Shown: positions 1 to 11,460 of the stretch, in pieces
Layout of the letters: the number at the start of each line of letters is the position of its first letter
How positions within the stretch are numbered: the stretch's first letter is position 1
The notes under the pieces: generated by a model
Database searches by the model: none
Told to the model about the DNA's origin: nothing
What the model saw: only the letters and a program-made list of their open reading frames with translations
Assembly (NCBI GenBank): GCA_907163345.1
Contig: CAJQUN010001263.1
Location: 1-64,000, forward strand
Direction: 5' to 3'
Origin: Haberlea rhodopensis
Lineage: Eukaryota; Streptophyta; Magnoliopsida; Lamiales; Gesneriaceae
Length of the DNA: 64,000 bases
Translations under genes and position numbers: made by a program

Positions 1-800
1 AACGGACCGGTTTCCAATCTGCTGGCTTACCATGAATCTTTCCAGCAATTCTCAAGCGTATGAGTGGATTTATTGCATTTTTCACACCAGGGACGCCCTG
101 TCATTGCGATTATTGGTTGGATATTTTTTGTTGATGCCTGACTGCTGGATCTTCGAAAGAGTAAGACGGCGGCCTGTGAGTGGCAAAAGCAGAGTTGTCG
201 GGTTGGGATACTCCGGTTGACGATCCAAGCATCAATTTTCTTCTGCTTTCTTCATGTTGGACGGCAGAAAAAACTTGCACGAAGACTGGGCAAAGGATTG
301 GAAGCGAGAATGCGCCCTCGTACCTCATCAAGGCTACTGTTTAAACCCAACAAAAACTTGAAGATGTGTTTCTTCTCCACAATTGACCTTATATCGGCTC
401 GCATCATCAGGACATTTCCAGTCATAAATAGATCAATTTGTTGCCAATATCTTGTAAGAGTCGTGAAATAGGTTGTACCTGATCCATCCCCTTGTTGAAG
501 GTCGTGTAGCAGACCTTCTGTTTCAAACAATTCAGAGGTGTTTTCTTTGGAAGAATAAGTATCTGCTTCCCAGATTGTCTTTAGCTGTAGTATAAAGAAT
601 GAAATTTTCGCCAATTTCCATGGTCATGGAATTGATTAACCACGGCATGACCATATTATTCTAAGATTTCCAACCCTTGAATTTAGGATTGGTGATTTCG
701 GGTGGTGTTGATGTACCCGATAGGTGATCATCCTTTCCTTTCCCGCAGATAAACATCATGATGGACGGGATCATTGGAGGTAATTTTGGCCATTCAATTT
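1..800 (-). pseudogene. Copia-type gag fragment, broken, runs off left edge
   Basis: The minus-strand translation matches the gag (UBN2-like) domain of plant Ty1/Copia elements. Motifs seen are MMFICGKGKDDHL near 740-770, NNMVMPWLINSM near 620-650, TYFTTLTRYWQQIDLF near 430-480, IFKFLLGLNSSLDEVRGRI near 310-370, then EESRRKLMLG after a frame change near 250. A stop lies just before NNMVM and at least one frameshift follows. Gag normally binds element RNA and forms the particle shell. The fragment sits downstream, on the minus strand, of a primer site (1295-1307) and an LTR (1308-1473), so this is the 5' part of one element whose pol would lie left of the window. It cannot be translated intact. 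Confidence 0.75.
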
Positions 801-1076
801 ATGGCATGTGATTGACAAGTTTGTGGAGTCGGTAATTTCAAGAATAATCGTCGACATGGTGGGAGTAGAAGTGACTGCTGAAGATGATGAAGAAGACGCC
901 ATAGTGGATTCCCGCTGGTTGTGGCTGGTTTCGCACTCACACCGGTTGGACAGCGTTTATCGTGCGCTGGGATGTGTGCTTGAAGGCTGGTCGCGTGCTG
1001 GGACAGGTGCACGTAGGCTGGTCGCGCGCTGTGACAGGTGAGCGTAGGCTGGTCCCGCGCGATTAGAGTGCGCAGG

Positions 1077-1260
1077 AGTGTAGCCGGCGGCTAGGGTTTT
1101 TTCCATATGGAAGTCGACGGCTAGGGTTTTTTTCCAGATGGAAGTCGGCGGCTAGGGTTTGGCCAGATCTAAGTGAAGCTAGCGGCTAGGGTTGGCCAAA
1201 TCTCAGCTAGCGGCTAGGGTTGGCCAAATCTCAGCTAGCGGCTAAGCTAGCTAGGGTTTA
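1077..1260. repeat. Short degenerate tandem repeats with CTAGGGTTT core in Copia leader
   Basis: At least six copies of GGCTAGGGTT(T), spaced roughly 25-35 bp, several preceded by GCGGC or CTAGC, lie between the primer site and gag. The core resembles the plant telo-box AAACCCTA read on the other strand. The block falls in the untranslated leader of the minus-strand Copia element. Confidence 0.7.
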
Positions 1261-1294
1261 CAACCCTTAATTTTTTTTTTAGGTTTTTTTTTAT

Positions 1295-1307
1295 GGCTCT
1301 GATACCA
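1295..1307 (-). other. Primer-binding site (tRNA-iMet type)
   Basis: The minus strand reads TGGTATCAGAGCC immediately after the CA end of the LTR at 1308. This is the standard plant LTR-element site complementary to the 3' end of initiator tRNA-Met. It fixes both the element's orientation (minus) and the LTR edge. Confidence 0.88.
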
Positions 1308-1473
1308 TGTAGTTTGGAATTCTTCATATTATTCAGTAATAGTATGAAGTATTTATAGAGTTAATGAAGACCTAGTTTCCCTAAACTAAGAAACACAATC
1401 TAAGATTTAAACTAATCAAAATATTCAAACTATGATAGTGCTTTATCTAATTATCTAATATCAATTTTCAACA
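1308..1473 (-). mobile_element. 5' LTR of minus-strand Copia element (166 bp)
   Basis: On the minus strand the LTR starts TGTTGAAAATTG and ends AAACTACA, with TG/CA termini and a TATAAATA box (plus-strand tatttata at 1350-1357). The primer site abuts its end. At 166 bp it is short even for Copia. The 3' LTR lies outside the window, so the target duplication cannot be checked; the outer flank reads GTATC. Confidence 0.8.
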
Positions 1474-2439
1474 GTATCCTTAGTTCTGATGTTATATGGA
1501 AATGCAAGAGGACTTTAGAATGATCCCCAAATATCATATCATCATTGTGAGGTGCCTTTCACCAATCTGGTCCATTATCTTTGACGGAAAAATCATAACA
1601 CTTTAGCGGAAAATTCATGGAAAATATTATCTTTTCACATGACCTCTATATCATCTTGTCTGTACATGCTACTATTGAATGCATTGAGAAAATAACACCA
1701 ACTACCATCGACTGTAAATTAGTTAAATCCGCTCAAAATATTAATGTCTTGCAAAGGATGCTTAGCAAACAATTCATACTTGCATGATGCTTTATTTGTT
1801 CTATTTCATATTTCCTTACAAAAAGTATCATCTATTGAAATAATTATATCCATACAAGAGAGGATTCTTTCACTTAACATTACAAAAATAAAACACATTG
1901 CATGTTAGATGGGACCATGGTTTGTTGTAATGGTAGTGGAGATCATTGTGGAACCTACTATTCCAGTTCCATGAATATTTCATGGAGAGTCGCGACGATC
2001 ATCGCGGATTTTTTTCTTAGAAAATAAATATTTAATGAAAAAAGTAAAATTGGGAAAAATAAAAAAACATTCCGCTACGACCTCGTCAGCCGAGAAATCG
2101 GCATTTCCTTTCCGCGACAGTGAGAGATCCACGATATTCCATAAAAAACGGCGTTATAGTAACACACCTATTTCAGCTTGGAACTTTGCCGTGGTAGTTG
2201 CCGTTCCTGTTCCGGAACTGAAGTTGGCCACGAGAACAAACCATGGATAGGAAGCTTAACATAGCAGCATTGCTCCTTTCTGAAATTATTTAAATAATAT
2301 CCCAGCAATTAGAAACAGATGCTATTTAACAATTCTATTTTACCATTTTTTTATTTTTATTTTATTGGAAGGAAAACTTTATCAAAAACTCCTCTCAATT
2401 TGGTATGCACTCATATTAATATTTCTTATGTCAAAAATC
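1474..2439. repeat. Segment A, left part: diverged duplicate of 25.64-26.16 kb; no gene
   Basis: From about 1505 the sequence aligns by eye with 25655-26158: shared blocks include ATCCCCAAATATC, GAATGCATTG, CCATCGACTGTAA, ATGCTTAGCAAACAATT and TGATGCTTTATTTGTTC in the same order and spacing. Divergence is clear. Segment A carries a 331-bp insertion (1915-2245) absent from the other copy, which serves as an empty site. Apart from that insertion I see no coding sequence. Confidence 0.75.
1915..2245. mobile_element. Small TIR element (MITE), possibly hAT-like
   Basis: Ends are inverted: CCATGGTTTGTT at the left and AACAAACCATG at the right. Flanks are GATGGGA (1908-1914) and GATAGGA (2246-2252), a 7-8 bp duplication with one mismatch. 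The paralogous segment at about 26055 lacks the insert. At 331 bp with no coding capacity it fits a MITE; the duplication length suggests hAT but does not prove it. Confidence 0.5.
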
Positions 2440-4695
2440 GAGATAATCTATTAACGCAGCCATATAGTTTAGGTCAATTCACGGTTTAGTCTCTCATTTT
2501 CTCATCGTCTTGGTTTAGTCTCTAAAGTTTTAACACTTTGTCTGGTTCGTCCAATTTAACAGAGAAGACGTGAAAATCACGTGACTTCAAATCATACCAG
2601 AATAATAGATTAAAACATCTCTATTATTTGAGTTTATTCCTGGTTCAGTCCATCATTTTTTTCCATGTGCCGATTTAGTCCCTAAAGTTTTAAAAATTTC
2701 CCGATGCCGTCCTTGATTTTCCACCTCTATCGATGATTCTCAGATACCAATCGGTGGAATATGGGTTTGAATAATGGAAAAATTAGGGCTGTCAGCTTTT
2801 TAATTGCAAACCATTTTGAAGGCTTCCGTTAACATAAACGTGTGACCTGACTTAATATGAATCCTAAGACTGACGCATGTGAGCGGTTGTCGTACTATTT
2901 AAGATATTGTGTGCACTACATCATAAAATTTTGAATCCTTACATAGTTGTTTGTTTATTAAATAACAAAGGTGTAGATTAGTAATCTAAGGGTGTGTTTG
3001 GCACATTGATATGATAAATGAATGATAAGTAATAAGAGTGACAAATAATTTAGGGTGATAATGTATATCATGTTTGGTTTGTATGATTACAAATGATATT
3101 ATAATATATATTTTTGTTTGGTGCAGATGATTAGTTTAGGATTACATTTACAAATTAGATGAAATACCTACACTAGCCCTCAAATACACAGCACATTCTT
3201 TATCAATGTTCCATGGGAGTTGGAAAAAAGCTAAAATAGATAAGGATTGCTAACTCTTTGGTCTAAAATCAAAGTTCTTGAAATATTGAAGTATCCAAGT
3301 ATTACTTTCTTGACTCAGAAATCCCAAAAACATTCTGATATTCCTCCTTTCATTAATAGGTTAATTACATATTTCCAGAGCATGGGCTAGGAACCATGAC
3401 AGATGATGTTATATTTCTTATACGAAACTCAGAACAAAAACCCAATAGCTTTATATATGGTGCTGCAGATCTAAGCTCATAAAAAACAAAAATGGGAAAA
3501 AAGTGAAGAACACTTAGAACTACTCCTAAACCACAAAAATTGGGCCGAGAAATTTTGGAAAATCTAACTCAAACACACCAGAAAAATGAATAAGATTTTC
3601 GATTATTTTTCACCGTACCAAAAAATCGAAATATAAACAAATGGAAGACAATAAAGTATAAATCTGAAACAACTTTTCACACAAACCACTAGGAGTATCT
3701 CAACCTCAAGCTCTACAGGCAAACCCAAAAAAAAAAAACATGAAATCTGTCAAATGTGACTTCCTGCTTCTCCCGCACCTCAGCTACCACATATTTTGAG
3801 CTCCTCCCACCGCAGCCGCCGTCGCCGCCTCTCGTCACCATAACTACCCCGGTAATGATTATCTCTCTATCCAAAACACCGTCGTTTGCTCGAGCAAATG
3901 GTTTCAAACGAAGAAGCTGGAGTGGGTAAACGTGTAAAAATGATTTCTTAATCTTGGTTACTGTATGTAACTTTAGTAGGCATCACACCTCCTTGCAAGG
4001 ATGCTTCCTCCAATGTCTTTAAGTCTAATCACGGGTTATTCTGATTTCATGGGCTTTTTAAATCTCGAGAAGAACAAATAATCCAATCCTAATCATACGA
4101 ACCGAACACAGCCTAACAATATGACTAATTTTAATTTCTCATAATTATTACCCAATGATATGAGGTATGTGATGATAAATGTCAAAATATAAGTATATTT
4201 TTGCAATTATTATAATCTCTTTAAAAAGTTGAGATAATAGAATATGGTATAAGGAATAGTTTTATAATAAAATAAAATAAAATAAGTATGCTTCTCTCTT
4301 TTTTCCTTATTAATCTCACTTTCGAATTAATTATTTTCCGAAGAGTTGCATTTATTTGACGAGAGTTACAAGTCTCATTCATGAACTTTAATAAATTAGG
4401 ATTTTTTAGGTTATAATCTAAAATTTATGTGTGTTAAATAATAAATTTATTTTGGTAGAATGTAAAATTATTAAATAAAGTCGGGACCAAATCGTGTAAA
4501 ATCATAAAACTTTAAGGACTAAATTGGCATGTGGATTTTCACATGTTTCTCCATTAAATTATATTCCTGAATTAAAGTCGTGGACCAAACCACAACAAAT
4601 ATTAAAATTTTAGGGACTAAATCGAGACTACCACAAAATGAGAAAGTGAACCGAGAATTGACCCAAACTAGAGGGATGTTATAATGTATTATCCC
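2440..4695. mobile_element. Non-autonomous Mutator-like element (MULE) with nested Harbinger-like insert
   Basis: The 9-bp flanks TCAAAAATC (2431-2439) and TCAAAAGTC (4696-4704) match at 8 of 9 positions, the Mutator target-duplication length. The ends form long, diverged inverted repeats: both read inward through AGTTTRGGTCAATTC and CGRTTTAGTCYCTAAA(G/A)TTTTAA. The homologous position near 28430 is an empty site. No transposase is seen; the interior holds a second element at 2990-4113, leaving about 1.1 kb of MULE sequence. Confidence 0.72.
2990..4113. mobile_element. PIF/Harbinger-like non-autonomous element nested in MULE
   Basis: It begins GGGTGTGTTTGGC and ends GAACCGAACACAGCC, imperfect inverted termini of the Tourist/Harbinger type, flanked by TAA on both sides (2987-2989 and 4114-4116), the usual 3-bp target. 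At 1124 bp it has no recognisable transposase. A minus-strand open stretch at 3713-3907 has a GC-rich Pro/Arg-coding look unlike its AT-rich surroundings and could be captured host sequence; I do not recognise it. Confidence 0.65.
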
Positions 4696-5200
4696 TCAAA
4701 AGTCGAAAGTCGTATGTGTGCAAAGGCAAGACAGATCAATGCATTCACCCCATATCCCATCACTTACCCTTACAAATACTAAAAAGCAAAAACAGTTGAT
4801 AGCATCAGGGTAAGAAAAATGAAATTCTGTTCACGCTAACAACTAGTTGAAACCTCACAAAATCTCTTCAAAAGGGATTATGAAAAATTGATGAGAAATA
4901 ATGCCATAAAAAAACATAAAATAGAAAAAATTATATCGAATCACAATTCACAAAAATAAAACCTGGAAAATGAATACAAGCAATGCTCATTTGCTGTTTC
5001 TGGAACACTGGCGAAGGTCTACGCAGATGAATTGAGAAGTAAAAGGGGTGGGGATGATTACTGAGCCGCCATGCAAATAACTGAGAGAAAGCTGACTCCA
5101 GTCCCACTGTAAAATGCGTGTATGTGTGAGAGAGAGAGAGAGAGAGAGAGAGGTGTGACAGGTGAGAATTTTCTGTCAAAATTTATTGTTTAAGAAAAGA
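4696..5200. repeat. Segment A, right part: duplicate of 28.43-28.83 and 29.16-29.56 kb
   Basis: From 4705 the order of blocks ATCCCATCA, CAAAAACAGTTGATAGCATCA, AAATTGATGAGAAA, AATTCACAAAA and CAATGCTCATTTGCTG matches the two tandem copies further right. Read on the minus strand it contains pyrimidine-rich stretches followed by CAG, as in an intron 3' end, but no recognisable exon. A (GA)n run of about 25 bp lies at 5128-5152. Confidence 0.65.
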
Positions 5201-5811
5201 CAGTGGCAAAAAAGTTGAAATAAAGAAATCGCGCTAAAGATTTTGTTTGCATCCTTTCTTTTTCTTTTTATTGCCCATTAAAATTTATAAATCGAGAATT
5301 TATATTTAGATTTGGATTACAAAAGATTTTGTTAACCGAAATTGTAAGTTTTTGTAATAAAATAATTGTTTTATGCCTCTATATCATCACAATATCGTAT
5401 GATTATTTTCTGTAATATATATATATATATATGAAAAATAAATCGTTTTAATATTGATCATAAAACCTTCTAATTCATTTTCAATTAAATAATGAATAAA
5501 AAAAAAACTTCGATGTGGAAGTAAAATGTTGTATCTTGGACAAATTTATAATCAATGCATTTTACTTTGTAAATAAATTGGTTGTCTTAAAATGTGTTGA
5601 AGATTTAAAATCATTAATTTGATATTTAGAACAAATCTTTAGATTATAAGTTTATTAACTGAGTATTGATGGTTACTCGTAATCTATAATCTTACTATAT
5701 CTATACCTTTTTCAATCTATAAACAGTCTAGAAACATAATTCATCTCCACATATCAGTCATATTCTCATTTATCTCGATTTTATATTTTTAAGTAACTTA
5801 AATCTACATTG
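5201..5811. other. AT-rich spacer, no gene seen
   Basis: No coding frame, inverted ends or known repeat is visible. A short (AT)n tract lies near 5418-5432. Confidence 0.6.
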
Positions 5812-6660
5812 TTTTTTTTTAACAGAAACATAAAATATATTAACTAGAAAGAAGAACAACAACCATAAAACTCGCACAAACCGAAACATAAAATAAGTTA
5901 ACCAACAGGAGTCAAGCGCCTCCCCCTAATAAAAGTGGGACTATCAAGAATGGGAAAGTGATGCATCGCATAAACACAAAGGTTTAACCAGAATGGAGCA
6001 TGAATCGCCTCAGCCAAACTCAATCCCCTCAAACTATGAAGCCTAGAGTTTGGACTCGAAAGATAACTGTCTTCCAATACAGGTGAAAGAACAAATAGGG
6101 ATAGATAACCGACATGCACATGCTCACGCATCCAAAACCCTTATGAAGAGTCATACCACTGGATGACTCATGAAACCGACAGGTTCACTAGTCAAAACCA
6201 TGTGTTGTGCTAGCAATGAATATACAAAAATACTCACCAAGATGAAGACAAAATAGTACACATAACAAGCTAGGGACAAACATCAAAAGACATCTACACA
6301 CATAAACAAACAACCAATTAACACAAAAGCAATATAAAACATAAATGAGGGAAATATATAGCAGGAGCAAAAAAGGGGAACTCGCACAACTGGCTAGTCG
6401 CACGCAAAAGAATGTCCCGGATGCTCCCAAGCAAGGGGCATTCCATCCATGGAGCCTCATACCGAGCAGCGGGGTTTCCAAGAAACCATCGTTGTTGCAA
6501 GAAGAGACGCCCAAAGCTGGACTTGTGCCCACCGTGGAAGCCACACAGACAGAAAACAAAGAAAAATCCAAGTCGCCACGATGAAGCCCTCTGATTGTTA
6601 TATAAACTGTGAGTCCTTTGCAAGTATGCTCTTGGGAGAAACTGAAGGATCTCATGTTCA
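5812..6660 (-). mobile_element. Probable LINE 3' end (remnant)
   Basis: The plus strand has a poly-T run at 5812-5821 preceding AACAGAAACATAAAATATATTAAC; on the minus strand this reads as a 3' end with a poly-A tail, the usual terminus of a plant L1-type LINE. Upstream minus-strand sequence to about 6660 is T-rich with open but unrecognised frames, as in a LINE 3' UTR. No reverse-transcriptase motif is present, so the name rests on the tail alone. Confidence 0.35.
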
Positions 6661-7131
6661 TATGATGCTATTGTTTGGTAAATATTAGGATGAAAACGAT
6701 GATGAATAATATATAGAGGCATATTTTGTTGTTTAAACATTTTTAGGGGTTAAGAATGTAATTTTATTAAAGATTGGTTGGACCACGTGGACCACATGGA
6801 CCACAAGGGTTATTATTGTCATTTCAACCAATAATGGACCTAGTTCAACTATGTTTTTTCGCTGGACTATTATAGATTAAGTTTCATGAAAGAGTATCGA
6901 CCCGTAATTTAATAAAGTTAAGCCCACAAAGTGCAGCAAGTAGGAACCAACGGTGATGTGTCAAGTGACCAGGTCCGTGACAAGCTTGAAAAGTTGGGAA
7001 AAAAAATAATACGATCACTTGAAGGAAGAAGGAATTGACCAAATCAAAGGTCATTGTATCCACCCACTAACCCATGACTGGAGATCAGGTGGAAGAGTGG
7101 AGAGGAACTGTTAAAACACTACCAAGACTGA
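6661..7131. other. Spacer, no gene seen
   Basis: No coding frame is recognised. A minor triplicate of GGACCAC-GT/AT-GGACC occurs at 6780-6806. Confidence 0.6.
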
Positions 7132-7901
7132 TGTAAGGACCCTAGTTCCTTAAGTGTGGATTTAGGTACAATAAGAACTAAGCATGCATAATCAGAGTAT
7201 AAAAATTTCGTGTTGATGCCCGAGCTATTAAGATTACAGTGCCAAAATAAAATTCCAAATAAATACATTCCCAAACAATGAATGTTAATCCTATAGCTTT
7301 ACACTACTCCTAGAGTAGAGACTATACAAAAGAATCATATCATGCTATACCAAAAGCACTCCTCACTAGCTCACGCATCAACCCGTCCTTAGCCCTTCCT
7401 GCCAAAATGTACCTACAGGAACAACCACATACCCATGAGAATGTAACAAACCATATTCATAATAATATGATTGTAATATAGAAATGCATAAGCCATAATT
7501 ATAAATCACTCCCTGTATTTAATACATTTAATGCTTCCATTGGTTGTCCCTGTACCACAATCATCATCAATAGATTATAACACCAATAATGTATGTCACG
7601 ACATGCACCAATTTCCATCAATACCAATATCCAATTTCCAAGTCTTATTATATCAGTGTCATAATACCCCTCGTGTTAACATGACAGCGGAAATACCCCT
7701 CGCTTAGACAATATCATCGGCAATAATATCCCTCGCTATTATATGATAGTGGTCGTGTTCTTCGCTTCATATTAGCGGCAAATATTCTCTCATCGCTACG
7801 GTATGAAGTATTCACATCGCTACGCCACTGGCGGCAAGTATTCTTCATCACTGGAATATAATCTCGACTTACAATCACATGCACCAATGCATCCAATGAG
7901 T

Positions 7902-8016
7902 GTATGCAACCATAATGCATGACCAATTTTATGTATGCAACCACAATGCATAACCAATGTATGTATGCAACCACAATGCATAGTTCAACAAATATATGCA
8001 ACCAAAATGGATAATC
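7902..8016. repeat. Tandem repeat, about 31 bp, four copies
   Basis: Units run TGTATGCAACCAYAATGCAT followed by a variable 10-11 bp, four times. The core ATGCAACC-TAATGCAT recurs at 47245-47520 inside element E3, showing the two elements share this sequence family. Confidence 0.75.
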
Positions 8017-8213
8017 CAATACGTAAAAATACGTTTTACCGTCCGATGCTCGTACGTCTCACTACGTAGTGGTGTGTCGTGGGACTCTATCTTCTAGGTT
8101 GTGTGGCCACCTCGGATGGTTCTACACATTCACACAAAATAATATTAGAAGCCAATAATAGTCCGATTCCAAAAATCCCACAAGAATAAACAAAAACACA
8201 TAATTTGGCTTTT

Positions 8214-8424
8214 CGCGATCGATCGCCAATAGGTCCTGATCAATCGCGAGATGCTATTGCCTCGATACTCAAAATTTACCATTCCGTGATCGATCGCTGA
8301 AAACATGCCGATCGATCGCGGACTTCGCCGATCGATTGCGCGAACTCGCGATCGATCGCGGAAAGCCTATGCCACGCACCCTGGTGCTCGCGATCGATCG
8401 GGAGAATGCCCCGATCAATCGCGG
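8214..8424. repeat. Cluster of eight CGATCGATCG-type palindromes in E1 LTR
   Basis: Eight copies of GCGATCGATCGC or one-base variants (CGATCAATCG, CGATCGATTG) lie within 211 bp, about 755-965 nt from the LTR start in element orientation. Spacers between them are unique sequence. Equivalent clusters occur in the LTRs at 43.1, 49.3 and 53.9 kb. Confidence 0.85.
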
Positions 8425-9179
8425 AAGCCGGCACTTCGCGATTTTTGTCCACTATTCACCTTTCTTCTTCCCCAATCCAATTTCTTCAAAACGCTCCCAA
8501 CCAATAACAACAAAACTTCACAAACCAACAATAAAACACCAACAACCAACAAAACCAACATATATCTTACCATAAAAGCCATAACCCAACCAACCACAAC
8601 ATATACCCAAACAAACCCATTTTAAATCCTTAAATCACAAACCCAAAACAACACCAAACACTTTCATATATTAAAATGGAGGATCCCTTACCACTTTGCT
8701 CCAAAAACTAGCAAGAAAACAAGTTTAGCAAAGTTTCTCATCCTCTTCCCTTGGCCAAAATGTGAGTGGTGGGTTTGGGGAAGTTGAAGGCAAATGAGGG
8801 GTTTGAGAAAAAATGAGGGAAGTGTTGGGGAATTGGGGTATAAGTGTTGGGGGTAAAATAACATGTACCCCGATAATTAGCATGATGTATAAAATATCCC
8901 AAACATGATATTTTAAAAGCATTTTCCAGAAATGTACCAAAACTCCAATTAAAATATACTTTAACCAAAATAATTACTAACCATCACAATTAAACCATAT
9001 AACACCCAAATTCCCAACATGCATCAAATGCACCCCGCAATGCATTACCAGGTCACACCACCATGTGACTAAGCATTCCACCATAATAATTAATTCCAAC
9101 ACTAAATTAATTAACACCATAAATACCACATAAACATAATTAATGCCCAAATACATAAAATCATTTCGGTGATATCACA

Positions 9180-10187
9180 ATACTCCCATACTTATAAGAT
9201 TTTGTCCTCGAAATTGCATGCACTTACCAGTCCAGAACTAAACATAAATCACATACCATAAAATAGTTCCGGGTAGTGTTGCACCATATGCCGCTTCCCA
9301 CGTGGCCTCCTCGACACCCCTGCGATCCCATTGAACCTTGACCATCGGTATCACCTTGTTCCGAAGTTTGCGATCAGCTCTATCCAGAATCCTGACTGTC
9401 CGCTCTACGTAAGACACATTAGAATCCAACTGTACCTCAGAATGATGCAACACATGTGACGGATCGGCTCATACTTCCGCAGCATAGATACATGAAACAT
9501 GTCATGAATACTAGACAATGACGGTGGCAAAGCCAAACGGTAAGCCAAGGTACCAATGCGCTGTAAGATCTCAAACGGTCCCACATACCTCGGAGACAAT
9601 TTACCATGCATACGAAACCGCACTACACTTCTAAAAGGTGAGATCTTCAAAAAGACCTTGTCTCCCAACTGAAATTCCAACGGTCTCCGCCGTTTATTTG
9701 CATAGGTTGTCTGCCTCTCCTGGGCTGTCTTCATTTTCTATCGGATAACTTTTATCTTATCCTCCATCTCCCGAATTAATTCGGGTCCTCCAACTGATTT
9801 ACTGGTCCATTCATCCAAGTATAATGGCGACCTACAACGCCGAGCATACAGAGCCTCAAATGGAGCCATCTGAATACTCGCCTAATAGCTATTGTTGTAA
9901 GAGAAATCTACCAAGGCCAATGAATCTTGCCATGAAGCATCGAACTCTAATACACAAGCCCGTAGCATGTCCTCGAGCGTCTGTATAGTACGCTCCGTCT
10001 GACCGTCCGTTTGGAGATGATATGCCGTGCTCAATCTCACTTCAGTACCCAAAGTTGACTGGAGACCTCCCCAAAAATGAGATGTAAACCGCGGATCTCT
10101 GTCAGATACGATAGACACTGGAATCCCGTGTAGTCTCACTATATCCCGGACATACAACTGAGCCATCCTCAAGTACGTGAATGTCAT
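9180..10187 (-). pseudogene. Gypsy chromovirus integrase C-terminal fragment (E1 pol)
   Basis: Minus-strand motifs in order: LHGIPVSIVSDRDPRFTSHF (second catalytic Asp), TDGQTERTIQTLEDML (catalytic Glu), IQMAPFEALY, the GPY/F module KLSPRYVGPFEILQRIG, HDMFHVSMLRKY, and a chromodomain-like end with RILDRADRKLRNK and VKVQWDRRGVEEATWE. The first catalytic Asp and all upstream pol are absent; homology stops at about 10187. Stops (for example near 9882) and frame changes break it. Chromodomain-bearing integrases place the element among plant chromoviruses, probably near the Tekay/Del group. Confidence 0.85.
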
Positions 10188-10795
10188 ACTGTACGGAATA
10201 AAATTTGAGATGGAGGATGGAGGCTTGTAGTATGTGGAATAATCTGATTTTTTCGTGCAAGATGCCCCTTATATAATGGAGGAGAAAATAAGTAGATTCC
10301 TTGTAGGAATAAAACTCTAAAATATATTTTCTTCAGAATTTCTCGGCTACCGATCAATCGGTATTTCTCCACCTTTTTTTTCCAACTTTCGTACTCTAAC
10401 GATCGATCGATAGCTCATAAATTTTTGTTGCTTCAACTACTGACATGTGTTTAGTATTTTGATCATAATTTTCTCATACGATCTCTGAATTAAGCAAATT
10501 AGCTGTCCACGCAAAGATAACAGGAATTTCTACTTTATTGTTGACCACATTTCCAAAATATGGCTCGAACGTGAAGAAATTTAAGGTGAAAAATGTAACA
10601 TGTGTCTTGGATTCCGGTTTTTATCTTTTCTTCAACTTTCTTTCTCCTTTCATCCTTTTTAGCTCTTTTTCTTCATTTTCTCGAGCTTTCACCTTAATTC
10701 ATGAAACATGAGAATTAATACCAAAAATCGTAATATCGTTCAAGAATCAGAGTAAAACATAACTAGAAAACATGGAAATATTAGTGCAAAAATGC
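10188..10795. other. Spacer, no gene seen
   Basis: AT-rich sequence with no recognised element ends or coding frame. It contains isolated GATCGATCGATAG at about 10401 but no cluster. Confidence 0.6.
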
Positions 10796-11005
10796 CATTT
10801 ATCAACCCGCGACAGCTACCCTTTGGGTGCGAACCGGGTAAACCCCGGGCTGACGGATAGCTTGCAAACCACGCCAACCAGGTAAACCGCACTAGGCAAG
10901 CTCGGTGCAACAGGCTCAGACCGAGAAAGTGTAAGCAGGAAGAATCGAACTTATGACCTTCGGTTCCGAGCTCAGCCTGCTCCACCAACTCATACACCTC
11001 TTTGT
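10796..11005 (-). mobile_element. tRNA-derived SINE (Au-like)
   Basis: On the minus strand an A-box-like TGAGTTGGTGGAGCAGG (about 10979-10994) is followed after about 30 nt by a B box AAGTTCGATTCTT (10940-10952), the internal RNA polymerase III promoter. The body ends with GGTTTACCCGGTTCGCACCC and AAAGGGTAGCTGTCGCGGGTT, closely resembling the 3' half of plant Au-type SINEs. No clear target duplication or tail was found. Confidence 0.65.
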
Positions 11006-11039
11006 GGGCAAGAAATTGCCTATCATTGCTATTATATTG

Positions 11040-11180
11040 GTAGAAACTCATTTAACACAAACATTTCATGAGAAACATAATCTTAATTTGATTTATTGGC
11101 GTTCATTTCTTGACACTTCTGCACATGTTCATAAAAATTATCCATGACAAAAAATATATCAACACAATTTACCATACCAA
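11040..11180. repeat. Short duplicated segment matching 14640-14790
   Basis: Blocks CATTTCATGAGAAACA, CTTCTGCACATGTTC, AAAAATTATC and ATCAACACAATT recur in the same order at 14667-14770 with moderate divergence. Coding content is not seen; it may be intronic sequence duplicated with the neighbouring exon array. Confidence 0.6.
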
Positions 11181-11460
11181 AAAATCAAACTAAGTTGGAT
11201 GCAATCTAGAGCTATAGCACAAGGTGAGTGTGAGTTACGTTGGTTAAAGATCATCTTAGAAGATGAAACAATGAGGCTGTGTTCTAATAACAAGTCGGGA
11301 ATAAATATAACCCACAATCCTATACAAAACAAGACAATATATATTGAAGTGGATAGACATTTTGTTAAAAAAATAAGCTTGACGATGGCTTGATTTGCAA
11401 TCCATGTGTTCCAACAAGATCCCAATCAGCAGATGTTCTTGGCCAAAGGACTCGATAATC
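11181..11460 (+). pseudogene. Copia RNase H / pol C-terminal fragment
   Basis: Translation shows SRAIAQGECELRWLKIILED, then NNKSGINITHNPIQNKT and IEVDRHFVKK, which match the RNase H end of Ty1/Copia polyproteins (the usual SRSSAEAEYRA, ISIAHNPVQHDRTKHIEIDRHFIKE region). After a stop near 11391 the usual pol tail can still be traced in another frame to about 11500. There is no upstream pol here, so it is an isolated remnant. Confidence 0.75.

Larger units (their letters stand above)
7132..9179 (-). mobile_element. 3' LTR of truncated Gypsy element E1 (about 2.05 kb)
   Basis: On the minus strand the LTR starts TGTGATATCACC and ends GGGTCCTTACA, the same terminal style as the LTRs at 41.5, 47.7 and 53.2 kb. 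Just beyond its start, at 9180-9220, lies the hallmark CGAGGACAAAATCTTATAAG tract that precedes the 3' LTR in plant chromoviruses, followed by integrase sequence, so this is a 3' LTR. It holds a palindrome cluster (8214-8424) and a 31-bp tandem repeat (7902-8016). The 5' LTR is missing, so target duplication is untestable. Confidence 0.78.

Noticed and set aside
6318..6740. Overlapping open frames on both strands near 6.2-6.7 kb as a host gene
   Set aside because: No recognisable domain, codon pattern or splice structure; the nearby poly-A-type end fits a LINE 3' UTR better.
8305..8625. Open frame with repeated RSIARTRDRS-type peptides, and similar frames in the other CGATCG clusters
   Set aside because: The peptides are a by-product of the CGATCGATCG palindromes; both strands are open and no family match exists.
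10940..10994. A tRNA gene
   Set aside because: A and B boxes are present but no cloverleaf can be formed and the body continues as a SINE.
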